Below are positions 21,997 to 30,440 of a DNA stretch of 64,000 nucleotides, piece by piece. The translations under genes and the position numbers were made by a program. Under the pieces are notes generated by a model. That model saw only the letters and a list, made by a program, of their open reading frames with translations, made no database searches and had not been told where the DNA came from. The stretch comes from Chthoniobacter flavus (GTDB lineage Bacteria > Verrucomicrobiota > Verrucomicrobiia > Chthoniobacterales > JACTMZ01), in the NCBI GenBank assembly GCA_945878135.1, contig CAMDUL010000009.1, positions 1 to 64,000 on the forward strand. Reading direction: 5' to 3'. Each line of letters opens with the position of its first letter. The first letter of the stretch is position 1.

Positions 21997-22617
21997 CTAC
22001 ATTCCGCCGGGGCGTGCTTTGATGGCCTCGTAGTAGTCCCAGGCCAGCGGGGCGAAAGGGGTTTCGTTCTTGTTCAGCACGTAGCCGTTGACCTGCTGCA
22101 TCGTGCTCCACCATTGCCCTTTGCCCTTCCAGCTGCCTTCGGCCACGAGTTGCCCCTGCTTGGTGATGGTCACACCGACATCAACCACCGCCGCGGAGGC
22201 GTTGGCCGGCGCTTTGCCTGCAAAGAAACGTTCGAGGGTCCGCGGGCTGACATACATGACGGAGTTCATGCCCTTGCCCACGGGGATGGCGGCATGGGTC
22301 ACCGAACCGGTGAGGAGAGTGCCTTTCGGGTTCTCCCGGTCCTTGTTGTTGAGGAGGATGTAGTAGTTGAAGGTGAGCTCATCAAGGAACTCGGTCCGCT
22401 TGTCCCGCGGGCTCCAGTCGAACGAAGCCTCGACTTCAAGGAAGTCCTTGTTCTTGGCGACCTTCTTGTTCTTGGGCCCGAAACTGAAATTGTATTCCGG
22501 CGTGGTCACCATGTCGGGCACGATCTTGGTGATTTGGAACTCGCTGTTGGCCGGTTGGGCGCAGGCGCTGGCCGCGGCCAGAAGGGCGGGCACGAAGTGA
22601 AGGAGGTGTTTTTTCAT
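21997..22617 (-). CDS. Small secreted protein, Amuc_1102-like
   Basis: 206 residues opening MKKHLLHFVPALLAAASACAQ, a clear signal peptide; the in-frame extension upstream of 22617 is Arg-rich and unlikely to be translated. The mature part is beta-rich (EFQITKIVPDMVTTPEYNFS; FLEVEASFDWSPRDKRTEFL) and ends with YVLNKNETPFAPLAWDYYEA. It fits Amuc_1102 by position, size and general character; I know no defined function. It is the first gene of the minus-strand cluster, 34 bases before the PilM-N gene, and probably shares its promoter. Confidence 0.75.
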   Translation of the reverse strand: MKKHLLHFVPALLAAASACAQPANSEFQITKIVPDMVTTPEYNFSFGPKNKKVAKNKDFLEVEASFDWSPRDKRTEFLDELTFNYYILLNNKDRENPKGTLLTGSVTHAAIPVGKGMNSVMYVSPRTLERFFAGKAPANASAAVVDVGVTITKQGQLVAEGSWKGKGQWWSTMQQVNGYVLNKNETPFAPLAWDYYEAIKARPGGM

Positions 22618-22703
22618 GGTTCTGGTTGCCGATGGATGAATGCGGGTTGAGGAATGGACGGAATTTCTACCATGACTCCGGGCCGGAATGAAGAACTTCC
22701 GTC

Positions 22704-24095
22704 TCAATGGGCGCCTTTCCCGAAAAGAACGACGGGCACGGTGCGGAGGAGGATGCCCAAGTCCAAGCCGAGCGACCAATTGTCAATGTATTGCACGTCG
22801 AGTTTCACCCAGTCTTCGAAGTCGCGCACCGCATTGCGTCCGCTCACTTGCCAGAGGCAAGTCAGACCGGGTTTCATGCTCAAGCGGCGGCGGTGCGCGG
22901 TGAGCTCGAAGTTGTCCACTTCGTAAACGGGCAAGGGGCGGGGTCCGACCAGGCTCATGTGTCCGAGCAGCACGTTGAAGAGTTGCGGGAACTCGTCGAG
23001 GCTCGTCCGCCGCAGCCATGCGCCAAAGGGCGTGATACGCGGGTCTTTCTCGATCTTGAAAACCGGTCCCTTCATCTGGTTGAAGGCCTGCAGGTCCGCC
23101 TGCTCGGTTTCCGCGCCCGTGCGCATCGAACGGAATTTGTACATGGTGAAAGGCCGTCCGTGGCGTCCGGCACGCTGCTGCCGGAAGATGACCGGCCCCG
23201 GCGAGGTCAGCTTGATGACCGCGGCAATGATAAGGAGCAGCGGGGAAAGAAGAACGAGGCCGAGGAAGGCGCCGGTCCGGTCGATGACCTCCTTGACCAG
23301 CAACGCCCACGAGAGGTCGGGAGTGACCCGGAAGACAAGCATGGGCGCGCTGCCCAGCGAGTCGTAGGTCGGACGCGCAATGGAAGCGCGGACAAAATCC
23401 GCCGCCACCCAAGCTTCGACCCCCTCGGTTTCGCAGGCGCCGATCGCGCCCTGGAGGTTGTCCGCATGGCGCGAGCCGAAGGACAGCACCACGCGCCCCA
23501 CGCTGTGGCGGTGCATGGCTTCGACCAAGTCGTCGACGGGTCGTTCGACGAGATTGATGCGCTCGACGACATTGATCTCGAGCCGCTGGGCGGGTGAAAG
23601 CGCCGCGACCAATTCGTCCATGCGCTCGGGCGCTCCGGCCAGAATGACGCTTTCGCCGTGCGCGCCGCGGCGCAAGCGGCCCAGACGGATGTCGCGGTAG
23701 ACGGACTCGCGCAGGAGGAGGCCGAGGGGAGCAAGGACGATGAAAAGAAAAAAGACCGAGCGGCTCGGGATGCTCAGTTTGAAGAAAACCACGCAGGCGC
23801 CGAGCATCAGGCCGATCCAGACGCCGGCGTAGGCGATCTGGCGCAGCGAGCGCCGCAGGGATTTTTCCAGCGGGTAGTGGTAAAATCCCTGCATTTCGAG
23901 CAGGAGCGGCCCGAACAGCACGACGATGATAAACATCCAGAGGAAGTCCCGAAGCGGGGGAATTTCCGGCAGGACATCGAAATCGATGATCTGGTAACGG
24001 CGCAGCGCGTAGGCAAGGTAAAGAACGCCAGCCAGAATGATGCCATCGGCAATCTGGTTGAGTTGCAAGGACAGTTCCTGTTTGCGCGAGATCAT
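22704..24095 (-). CDS. Polyprenyl-phosphate sugar-1-phosphate transferase (exopolysaccharide initiating enzyme)
   Basis: 463-residue initiating glycosyltransferase of the WbaP/polyprenyl glycosylphosphotransferase type. Four to five N-terminal TM segments occupy residues 15-125. A nucleotide-binding-like middle domain follows (EGVEAWVAADFVRA), then a fifth TM (FLGLVLLSPLLLIIAAVIKL) anchors the catalytic PF02397 domain. That domain shows MYKFRSMRTGAE, KDPRITPFGAWLRRTSLDE, FNVLLGHMSLVGPRPLP and KPGLTCLWQVSGRN. It would attach sugar-1-phosphate to undecaprenyl phosphate in the inner membrane. No other polysaccharide genes adjoin it; a functional link to the pilus cluster is unproven. Confidence 0.92.
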   Translation of the reverse strand: MISRKQELSLQLNQIADGIILAGVLYLAYALRRYQIIDFDVLPEIPPLRDFLWMFIIVVLFGPLLLEMQGFYHYPLEKSLRRSLRQIAYAGVWIGLMLGACVVFFKLSIPSRSVFFLFIVLAPLGLLLRESVYRDIRLGRLRRGAHGESVILAGAPERMDELVAALSPAQRLEINVVERINLVERPVDDLVEAMHRHSVGRVVLSFGSRHADNLQGAIGACETEGVEAWVAADFVRASIARPTYDSLGSAPMLVFRVTPDLSWALLVKEVIDRTGAFLGLVLLSPLLLIIAAVIKLTSPGPVIFRQQRAGRHGRPFTMYKFRSMRTGAETEQADLQAFNQMKGPVFKIEKDPRITPFGAWLRRTSLDEFPQLFNVLLGHMSLVGPRPLPVYEVDNFELTAHRRRLSMKPGLTCLWQVSGRNAVRDFEDWVKLDVQYIDNWSLGLDLGILLRTVPVVLFGKGAH

Positions 24096-24169
24096 GAGCG
24101 GGCGGAGAGCAGGGTCACTTCCGCATGGCGGAAATAATTCCGACCCTCTACTCTAACCGAGATCTTGCC

Positions 24170-24859
24170 ATGAAGCAGCAGCAAAAATCCGGCCGCCCGC
24201 CTTTGGTTGTCGCCACTGCCCACACGGTCCGGGGATTGGCCCAAGCGGCGACTCGGCGCCATGGAGGAGCGGATCTGGTCGAAGTGCGTCTCGACTTCCT
24301 GCGCCGCCGCCGCGGCTTGCTGGACCGCGAACTGCCGCCCGCCCCTGTCCCTTGGCTCCTCACCGCCCGCCATCCGGCCGAAGGAGGAGCACCGGGCCTG
24401 CGGGCCGCGGAACGCCGCGCGCTCCTCGAGCGCTACCTTCCTTGGGCGGCGGCGATCGACGTCGAACTGCGCTCGGCCGCCGCGTGGGACGACCTGCTCG
24501 AGCAGTCCCGGGCAGCCCGCGTCCGGCGTATTGTTTCCTACCACGACTTCTCCGGAACGCCCCCGCTCGCCGCGCTGCGGAAGGTCGTCCGCCGTGCCGC
24601 GGCGGCCGGGGCCGATGTCGTGAAAATTGCCACGCTCCTGCGCAGCCCCGATGATCTTTGCACCCTGCTGCGACTCCAGGCCTCCACGACGGCCGTGCCA
24701 CTCGCCACGATGGGCATGGGGCCGCTGGGCAAGGTTTCGCGGCTGGTCCTGGGTGCTGCGGGGTCGTGTCTCAACTACGGCTACCTCGACAAACCGCAAG
24801 TGCCCGGTCAATGGCCGGCAGCCGAGCTGGCCCAACGCCTCCGGGAGGTCGCGCCATGA
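24170..24859 (+). CDS. aroD: Type I 3-dehydroquinate dehydratase
   Basis: Third step of the shikimate pathway, dehydrating 3-dehydroquinate through a Schiff base. From the ATG at 24170 the protein is 229 residues, in the type I range. It shows the N-terminal strand LVVATAHTV, ADLVEVRLD, the catalytic His in VSYHDFSG, the Schiff-base Lys in VVKIATLLRSPDD, and PLATMGMGPLGKVSR near the end. An ATG at 24125 in the same frame would add 15 residues; the later start fits the family better. Its stop overlaps the trpD start (ATGA), giving a small aromatic amino acid operon. Confidence 0.9.
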   Translation: MKQQQKSGRPPLVVATAHTVRGLAQAATRRHGGADLVEVRLDFLRRRRGLLDRELPPAPVPWLLTARHPAEGGAPGLRAAERRALLERYLPWAAAIDVELRSAAAWDDLLEQSRAARVRRIVSYHDFSGTPPLAALRKVVRRAAAAGADVVKIATLLRSPDDLCTLLRLQASTTAVPLATMGMGPLGKVSRLVLGAAGSCLNYGYLDKPQVPGQWPAAELAQRLREVAP

Positions 24860-25893
24860 GCGATTGGGCTGCGGCGGCCGGGGCCGGAGAGATGTCCGCG
24901 GAGCAGATCGACCGTGCCGCGCGGTGGTTGCTCGACGAGAGCGTCCCCGCGGACGCCAAGGCATCCTTCCTCGAGATCTGGCACCGCCGGGGCGAAGCGC
25001 CGGAGGAGGTGGTCGCCCTCGCGGGCACCGTGCTCACGCACGCGCAGCCATTCGAAGTGCCCGCCGGACTGCGGCCCGTGATCGACGTCTGCGGCACCGG
25101 GGGGGACAAGCTGGGACTGTTCAACATCTCGACGGCCGTGATGTTCGTGGCCGCCGGGGCGGGGGCCCGCGTGGTCAAGCACGGCAACCGCGGCATCACC
25201 TCCAAAAGCGGAGGAGCCGATGTGCTCGAGACGCTGGGTGTGCCGGTCGATCTTCCCATCCCGCAGCTTTATGACATGCTGGAGGAAGCCGGTGCGGTGT
25301 TTCTCTTCGCCCCGGCCTTTCATCCGGCTTTCAAGGCCGTCGCGCCGGCGCGGAAAATTCTCGCGGAACGCGGGCAGCCGTCCGTCTTCAACATGATCGG
25401 CCCGCTCCTAAATCCCGCGCGACCGGAGGGACAACTGGCCGGCGTTTTCAGCGAGGCCCTGATCTCGCTTTATGCCGATGTCCTGCCGCACCTCGGACGC
25501 GAGCGCGCCTGGGTGGTGCACGGCAAAGCGGTCCCGGACGGCGTGATGGACGAAATTTCCACGCTCGGCCCGACCTTGATCGCGAAGCTTTCGCCGGCCG
25601 GTCCGGTCCGCGAAACGGTGCAACCCGGGGATCTCGGCGTGCCTGCGGCCGTCCTTGCGGAATTGCGCGGGGGAGACGCGGCCGAGAACGCGCGTCTCCT
25701 CGCCGAAATCCTGCGCGGCGAACGCCGCGGGGCGGCGCGCGACATCGTTGTGGTCAACGCCGCGGCGGCGATCGTCGTGGCCGGACTGACCGGCGACTGG
25801 TCCGAGGCGCGGGAGAGGGCCGTGGCCGCGCTCGACAGCGGGGCCGCAGATGATGTCCTCCGGCGGATGCGCCGGGTCGCCGGGATGCGTTAA
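24856..25893 (+). CDS. trpD: Anthranilate phosphoribosyltransferase
   Basis: Transfers phosphoribose from PRPP to anthranilate in tryptophan synthesis. It is 345 residues, the normal length. Conserved segments are VCGTGGDKLGLFNISTAV (PRPP site), KHGNRGITSKSGGADVLE, FLFAPAFHPAFKAVAPARK, and FNMIGPLLNPARP with the DE metal site in VMDEIST. The ATG lies inside the aroD stop, so the two are coupled. No other trp genes are present, as is common when the trp pathway is dispersed. It converges on the PBP gene with a four-base overlap. Confidence 0.95.
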   Translation: MSDWAAAAGAGEMSAEQIDRAARWLLDESVPADAKASFLEIWHRRGEAPEEVVALAGTVLTHAQPFEVPAGLRPVIDVCGTGGDKLGLFNISTAVMFVAAGAGARVVKHGNRGITSKSGGADVLETLGVPVDLPIPQLYDMLEEAGAVFLFAPAFHPAFKAVAPARKILAERGQPSVFNMIGPLLNPARPEGQLAGVFSEALISLYADVLPHLGRERAWVVHGKAVPDGVMDEISTLGPTLIAKLSPAGPVRETVQPGDLGVPAAVLAELRGGDAAENARLLAEILRGERRGAARDIVVVNAAAAIVVAGLTGDWSEARERAVAALDSGAADDVLRRMRRVAGMR

Positions 25894-27830
25894 CGCTCCG
25901 CGTTTTCCGCCATCATGATGGCCGCCCACACGGGCAGGGCCAAGGTGGCTCCGTAGCCGCGGTCGACAATGCGCTTCGGCTGGTCGAATCCGACCCAGAC
26001 CCCGCAGGTCGTGTCGTCGTCGAAGCCGATGAACCAAGCATCCTTGTAGTCGTTGGTCGTGCCGGTTTTCCCGCCGGCCTCGCCGCGGTAACCGAAGGCG
26101 GCGGCGATGGCGCCCGTGCCCCGGGTCATCGTCTCGCGCATGACCGCCGCCACGGCGCGTGCCGCGGATGCCGGCAACAAACGTTGCACGCTCCCGCGGT
26201 AACGGTAGAGCGTGCGGCCCTGCGCGTCTTCCACGCGGTCGAGAAGATGCGGCGAGGCTGCCATGCCGTCATTGGCCAGCGCGGCGTAGGCGGTGGTCAG
26301 ACCTTTGAGCGTGCCGCTGAACGAGCCGAGAAAGATGGACGGAAAAAGCGGGACGTCCTCCCCCACGCCGCAGGCCACGATCGTCTCGCGCACGCGTTCG
26401 AGCCCGGCCATGGCGCCGATGCGCACACTCATGGTGTTGCGCGAAAAAATAAGACCGTCTTTGGCCGGCAGGAGTCCGCGGTAGGTGTCGTCGCTGTTGG
26501 ACGGATTGTAGTTCCCGAAAGCTTTGGGCAACTCCCCGGGACGGAGACGGTCGTCGCTGACCGGCGTCGCCGGGTCGAGACCGGAGGCGAAAGCCACCGC
26601 GTAGACGAAAGGCTTCACGGCCGATCCGACCTGGCGCTCGGCGAAATACGCGCGGTTGTATTTGCTCGCGGCAAAGTCGCGCCCGCCGGCCAGCACGCGA
26701 ATGGCGCCCGTGCGGTTGTCCACCGCCATGGCCGCGGCCTGCAGATAGGGCGTGCCGCCGCGGCTTTGCGGATCGACGAAAGCGGTGTCCGCTTTCTTCG
26801 CGTGCGGGTAGCCCTTGCGTCCTTCGACCGCCGCGAGCTGCGCCTCGATCGCGCCGGTGGCCGCGCGTTGCATCGTGCCATCGAGCGTGGTGTGGATTTT
26901 CAAGCCGGCCCCGTCGAGGACGTTCTGCGGCAGGACCCGTTCGAGTTCACGCCAGAGCAGTTCCATGGCCCAGTCCTCTTGCGGGGGACGCGGTTTCTCG
27001 GCCGTGAGCATCAGCGGTTCGGCCTGCGCTTCGGCGCGCTGCCGCGCCGTGATGAAGCCCTGTTCCTCCATTTGCCGCAGCACGAGGTTGCGCTGGGCGA
27101 GGGCGGCATCGGGGTCGCGGAAGGGCGAGAGGCGGTTCGGACTGCGGATCAGGCCGGCTAGCAGGGCGGACTCCGGCAGCGTCAGATCGGCGGCCGGCTT
27201 GGCGAAGTAGGCACGGCTCGCGGTCTCGATGCCGAAGAGGCCGGCGCCGAAGTAAATCCGGTTCATGTAGTGCCCGAGGATCTCGTCTTTGCTCAAAACC
27301 GACTCGATACGCAGGGCAAGGGCGGCCTCGAGGATCTTGCGGTGCGCATTCTGCCCGCCGAGCGGGAAGGTGTTGCGCGCCAGTTGCTGCGTCAGCGTGC
27401 TCCCGCCCTGCCGGATGCCACCGGCGGCGAGGTTGCGCAGGGCCGCGCGGACAATCCCGACCGGGTCGACGCCGAAATGCCGCAGGAAACGGGCATCCTC
27501 GCGCGCAATCACGGCGCGGACAAACCACGGGCTGACCCGGTCCAGCGGCACGGTGCGGCGATTCTCGCCCGAAAGGCGCGTGTAGAGCTGACCGTCACGA
27601 TCGATGACGAGCGAACTTTCCGGAATACGCGCCACCTCTTGCAGGTCGAAGGTCCAGGCCCAGGCGGCGTAAAAGGCGCCGATCAATCCCCAGAGCAGAA
27701 GGCAGGCCAGCACGAGACGACCCAGCTTGCGGGTGCGCTGACGGCGCACGCGACGCTTGCGGGCGCGCGGGCGCAAGAGGCGGATACGATGCGCGGCGGG
27801 ATGCCGAGTCTGGCGCTTCTTCGCGGACAT
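25890..27830 (-). CDS. Class A penicillin-binding protein (PBP1A-like)
   Basis: Bifunctional peptidoglycan synthase, 646 residues from the ATG at 27830. A very basic cytoplasmic tail (KKRQTRHPAAHRIRLLRPRA) precedes one TM (LVLACLLLWGLIGAFYAAWA). The glycosyltransferase domain shows REDARFLRHFGVD with the catalytic Glu, GGSTLTQQLARNTF and NRIYFGAGLFGIETA. The transpeptidase domain has the SxxK serine in GSAVKPF, SRN in FSRNTMS and KTGTTNDYKDAWF. No extra C-terminal domain is present, so it is shorter than E. coli PBP1A. It is monocistronic as far as seen. Confidence 0.95.
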   Translation of the reverse strand: MSAKKRQTRHPAAHRIRLLRPRARKRRVRRQRTRKLGRLVLACLLLWGLIGAFYAAWAWTFDLQEVARIPESSLVIDRDGQLYTRLSGENRRTVPLDRVSPWFVRAVIAREDARFLRHFGVDPVGIVRAALRNLAAGGIRQGGSTLTQQLARNTFPLGGQNAHRKILEAALALRIESVLSKDEILGHYMNRIYFGAGLFGIETASRAYFAKPAADLTLPESALLAGLIRSPNRLSPFRDPDAALAQRNLVLRQMEEQGFITARQRAEAQAEPLMLTAEKPRPPQEDWAMELLWRELERVLPQNVLDGAGLKIHTTLDGTMQRAATGAIEAQLAAVEGRKGYPHAKKADTAFVDPQSRGGTPYLQAAAMAVDNRTGAIRVLAGGRDFAASKYNRAYFAERQVGSAVKPFVYAVAFASGLDPATPVSDDRLRPGELPKAFGNYNPSNSDDTYRGLLPAKDGLIFSRNTMSVRIGAMAGLERVRETIVACGVGEDVPLFPSIFLGSFSGTLKGLTTAYAALANDGMAASPHLLDRVEDAQGRTLYRYRGSVQRLLPASAARAVAAVMRETMTRGTGAIAAAFGYRGEAGGKTGTTNDYKDAWFIGFDDDTTCGVWVGFDQPKRIVDRGYGATLALPVWAAIMMAENAER

Positions 27831-27920
27831 GAAGATGCCGGACTCTACCACCGAAGGTGCCGGCGTCCCCCGAAAAATGCGCTTTCCACCCGCGCGCCGG
27901 CCGGACAACTTGGGCGCGCT

Positions 27921-28463
27921 ATGACTGACGCAAACCATCATAAATCACCCGGCTGGACTTTGTTCCAGGGAATCCTCCTCATCGTCCTCGGCGGCTTGGC
28001 CATCGCCTTCCCGCTTTTCGGCACGATCGTGGTCGAGCAACTCTTCGCCGCGCTCCTGCTCATCGCGGGCGGCTACGCGCTGGCGGCCGCCCTTGGTCGC
28101 AAAGAGTCCGGCACCGCTTCCCGAGTCGTCTCGGGTCTGTGGGCTGTGCTCACCCTCGTTACCGGCCTGCTTCTCATGTTCCAAGTCGGCGCGGGCATTC
28201 TGACTCTTACCATCCTGCTCGCCGCTTACTTTGCGGCGCAGGGGATCGTGACGATCATCGCCGCTTTCAAGTTCAGCGGAACCGGCACCATGTGGCTCAT
28301 GCTTTTGAGCGGCATCGTCTCGCTCGTGCTGGCCTGGATGATCTTCAGCGGCTTCCCCGGCTCCGCGGCCTGGATGCTCGGACTCCTCTTCGGGATCAAT
28401 CTCATCTTCACCGGGTTTTTCTTCCTCTCCATGTCCTCGACCCTGAAAGCGCAGAAGGCCTGA
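27921..28463 (+). CDS. HdeD/DUF308-family membrane protein
   Basis: 180-residue integral membrane protein with about six TM helices, including LFQGILLIVLGGLAIAFPLF near the start and WMLGLLFGINLIFTGFFFLS at the end. The repeating G-x-L-x-x-G-x-x-x-x-x-P pattern is typical of the HdeD group; E. coli HdeD is linked to acid resistance. That role is not established for distant homologues. The ATG at 27921 was chosen as the first Met before the hydrophobic part; the frame upstream runs antisense through the PBP gene. A strong intrinsic terminator follows at 28488-28518. Confidence 0.85.
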   Translation: MTDANHHKSPGWTLFQGILLIVLGGLAIAFPLFGTIVVEQLFAALLLIAGGYALAAALGRKESGTASRVVSGLWAVLTLVTGLLLMFQVGAGILTLTILLAAYFAAQGIVTIIAAFKFSGTGTMWLMLLSGIVSLVLAWMIFSGFPGSAAWMLGLLFGINLIFTGFFFLSMSSTLKAQKA

Positions 28464-28487
28464 GGCGAAAGACAGAAATCGACGGAG

Positions 28488-28518
28488 CCCCGCGGAGAAA
28501 TCCGCGGGGTTCTTATTT
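28488..28518 (+). terminator. Intrinsic terminator of the HdeD-like gene
   Basis: A perfect 9-bp stem CCCCGCGGA/TCCGCGGGG (28488-28496 and 28501-28509) closes a GAAA tetraloop and is followed by TTCTTATTT. It lies 25 bases after the stop. On the other strand it overlaps the end of the permease gene without a good T run, so it is mainly a plus-strand terminator. Confidence 0.9.
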
Positions 28519-30342
28519 GTGGAAGGGCCAGACCAGCGGGATGATGATCATCGCGCCGACGAAGTAGAGGAGATTGAGAGGCAGACCGAAGCGGGTGAAG
28601 TCGGTGAAGCGGTAGCCACCGGCCGAGTAGACGTAGGTGTTGGTCTGGTAGCCGATCGGGGTGGAAAAGCAGGCGCTGGCCGCGATGGTCGTGGCGATGG
28701 CGAAAGGTCGGGGATCCAAACCGAGTTCGGCCGCCGCCCCCAAGGCGATGGGCATCATCAGGACCACAGTGGCGTTGTTGGAAAGCAACTCGGTCACCGC
28801 CATGGTCAGAATGAACACCACGGCGAGGAGAATGAAAGGCTTCCAATCGGCCGGCGCGACTTCCGTAGCCCACAAGGCGAAATTCCCCGCGATGTATTCC
28901 GCCGCGCCGGTCTGCTGCATGGCCAGCCCGAGGGCCAGCGTGCTGTAGATGAGGAAGAGAAGACCCCAGTCGACCGAGCGGTATGCCTGACGCGGCTTGA
29001 GCGCTCCCGTGACCATGAGAAAGACGCACCCGACAAGCGCGGCGACCGCGATGGGAACAAGGTCGAAGGTGGCCGCCACGATCACGGCGGCCAGCGTGGC
29101 GAGCACCACCGGGGTGCGGGCGCGTTGGCCGGTGGTGGGGACGCGCGGACGGTCGAGAAGCAGCAGGTCAGCGTTGGCGCGAAGCGCTTTGATCGCGCCG
29201 CCGGGCCCGAGGAGGAGGAGGGTGTCGCCCGGTTGAAGGGGGATGTTTTCGAAACCGCGGCTGAGATTGGTGCCGCGGCGGTGGATAGCCAGGACAACCA
29301 CGCCGAAGCGCTGCCGGAAGTTCAACTCACGCACGCTTCGCCCGATCACTTCGGACAGCGGACCGACAATGGCTTCGGCCAGACGTCCCTCGTGGGTGAC
29401 GACACCTTCGCCGCTTTCGGCCAGATCCTTTTCCGCGTCCAACTGCACGCCGGGCATGGCAATGACCGCGGCCACGGCCTCGGGCGGGCCGGCCACGACG
29501 ATCCGGTCACCGCCGCGCAGACGGAGCGTGTCGAGGGGTTCGAAATACGGCTCGCCGCGGCGAAGGACCTCGAGTACGCGCAGGCCGGCCCGTGGGCCGA
29601 GGTTGGCTTCGGCCAGACTCTTGCCCACGGCCATCGAACCGTCCTGCACCGAGGCCTCGACGACATACTCGGAAAATCCGCCCTCGGTCAGGTCCTGCGC
29701 GAGGGTTTTCCGCTCGGGCAGCAGGCGGGGGGCCATAAGGACAACGTACGCCGTGCCGATCAGGAGGAGGGGCAAGCCGACCGCGGCCGTTTCGAACATG
29801 CCGAACGGCGCGTGATTGGTGTCGGCCAACAAACCGCTGGCCAGAATGTTGGTGCTGGTTCCGACGAGCGTGCACGTGCCGCCGAAAATCGACGCGTAGG
29901 ACAACGGAATGAGGAAAATGGAGGCCGAGACACCGGCGCGGTTAGCCAGATGAATGGCGATGGGCAGACCGACAACAACCACCGGCGTATTGTTGATGAA
30001 GGCCGAAACAAGCGCCGTTCCGAGCATCATGGCCAAAAGCAGCCCGCGTGGTCCGAGGTTGCCGATGTTTTCCAAACGTCCGAGCACGCGGGTCAGGGCA
30101 CCCGTGCGTTCCAGCGCGTTGCTGAGAATGAACATCGCGGCGACGGTGAGCGGTGCCGGGTTGGCGAAAACGGCCAGCAGGTCGCGGGTCTCGGGGAAAG
30201 CGGTCTCAAAGGGCAATTGCGAGAGAACGAGCAGCGCCGCGAAGACGGTGAGCCCGGTCAAATCGGTCGGCCAGCGCTCGCGCATGAACTGCACGAGGGC
30301 GAACGCGACGAGCGCGAGGATAACGGCGATTTCCCAAGTCAT
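28513..30342 (-). CDS. SLC13-family permease with two RCK_C (TrkA-C) domains
   Basis: 609-residue transporter of the ArsB/NhaD-DASS superfamily. The N-terminal TM half includes FINNTPVVVVGLP and IFGGTCTLVGTSTNILASGL, the SNT-type signature. Two cytoplasmic RCK_C domains occupy about residues 205-380 (VGKSLAEANLGPRAGLRVLE; IGRSVRELNFRQRFGVVVLA), and the second TM half carries LLSNNATVVLMMPIALGAAA and FSTPIGYQTNTYVYSAGGY. Such proteins export or import anions such as sulfate or dicarboxylates with sodium; the substrate here is open. The ATG at 30342 (MTWEIAVI) starts the first TM. Confidence 0.9.
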   Translation of the reverse strand: MTWEIAVILALVAFALVQFMRERWPTDLTGLTVFAALLVLSQLPFETAFPETRDLLAVFANPAPLTVAAMFILSNALERTGALTRVLGRLENIGNLGPRGLLLAMMLGTALVSAFINNTPVVVVGLPIAIHLANRAGVSASIFLIPLSYASIFGGTCTLVGTSTNILASGLLADTNHAPFGMFETAAVGLPLLLIGTAYVVLMAPRLLPERKTLAQDLTEGGFSEYVVEASVQDGSMAVGKSLAEANLGPRAGLRVLEVLRRGEPYFEPLDTLRLRGGDRIVVAGPPEAVAAVIAMPGVQLDAEKDLAESGEGVVTHEGRLAEAIVGPLSEVIGRSVRELNFRQRFGVVVLAIHRRGTNLSRGFENIPLQPGDTLLLLGPGGAIKALRANADLLLLDRPRVPTTGQRARTPVVLATLAAVIVAATFDLVPIAVAALVGCVFLMVTGALKPRQAYRSVDWGLLFLIYSTLALGLAMQQTGAAEYIAGNFALWATEVAPADWKPFILLAVVFILTMAVTELLSNNATVVLMMPIALGAAAELGLDPRPFAIATTIAASACFSTPIGYQTNTYVYSAGGYRFTDFTRFGLPLNLLYFVGAMIIIPLVWPFHK

Positions 30343-30440
30343 GACCGCGCGGAAGATGACCCGATCGGCGCGGGGAGGCCAGCGGGAAACGCCGCGCTTT
30401 GGCCTTGCGGGCGGGGGGATCATGGCGGAGGGTCCGCCGC

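Noticed and set aside
24102-24112. GCGGAGAGCAG shared upstream of the sugar transferase and lnt genes
   Set aside because: The match is only 11 bases in a GC-rich genome and could be chance; too weak to call a regulatory element.
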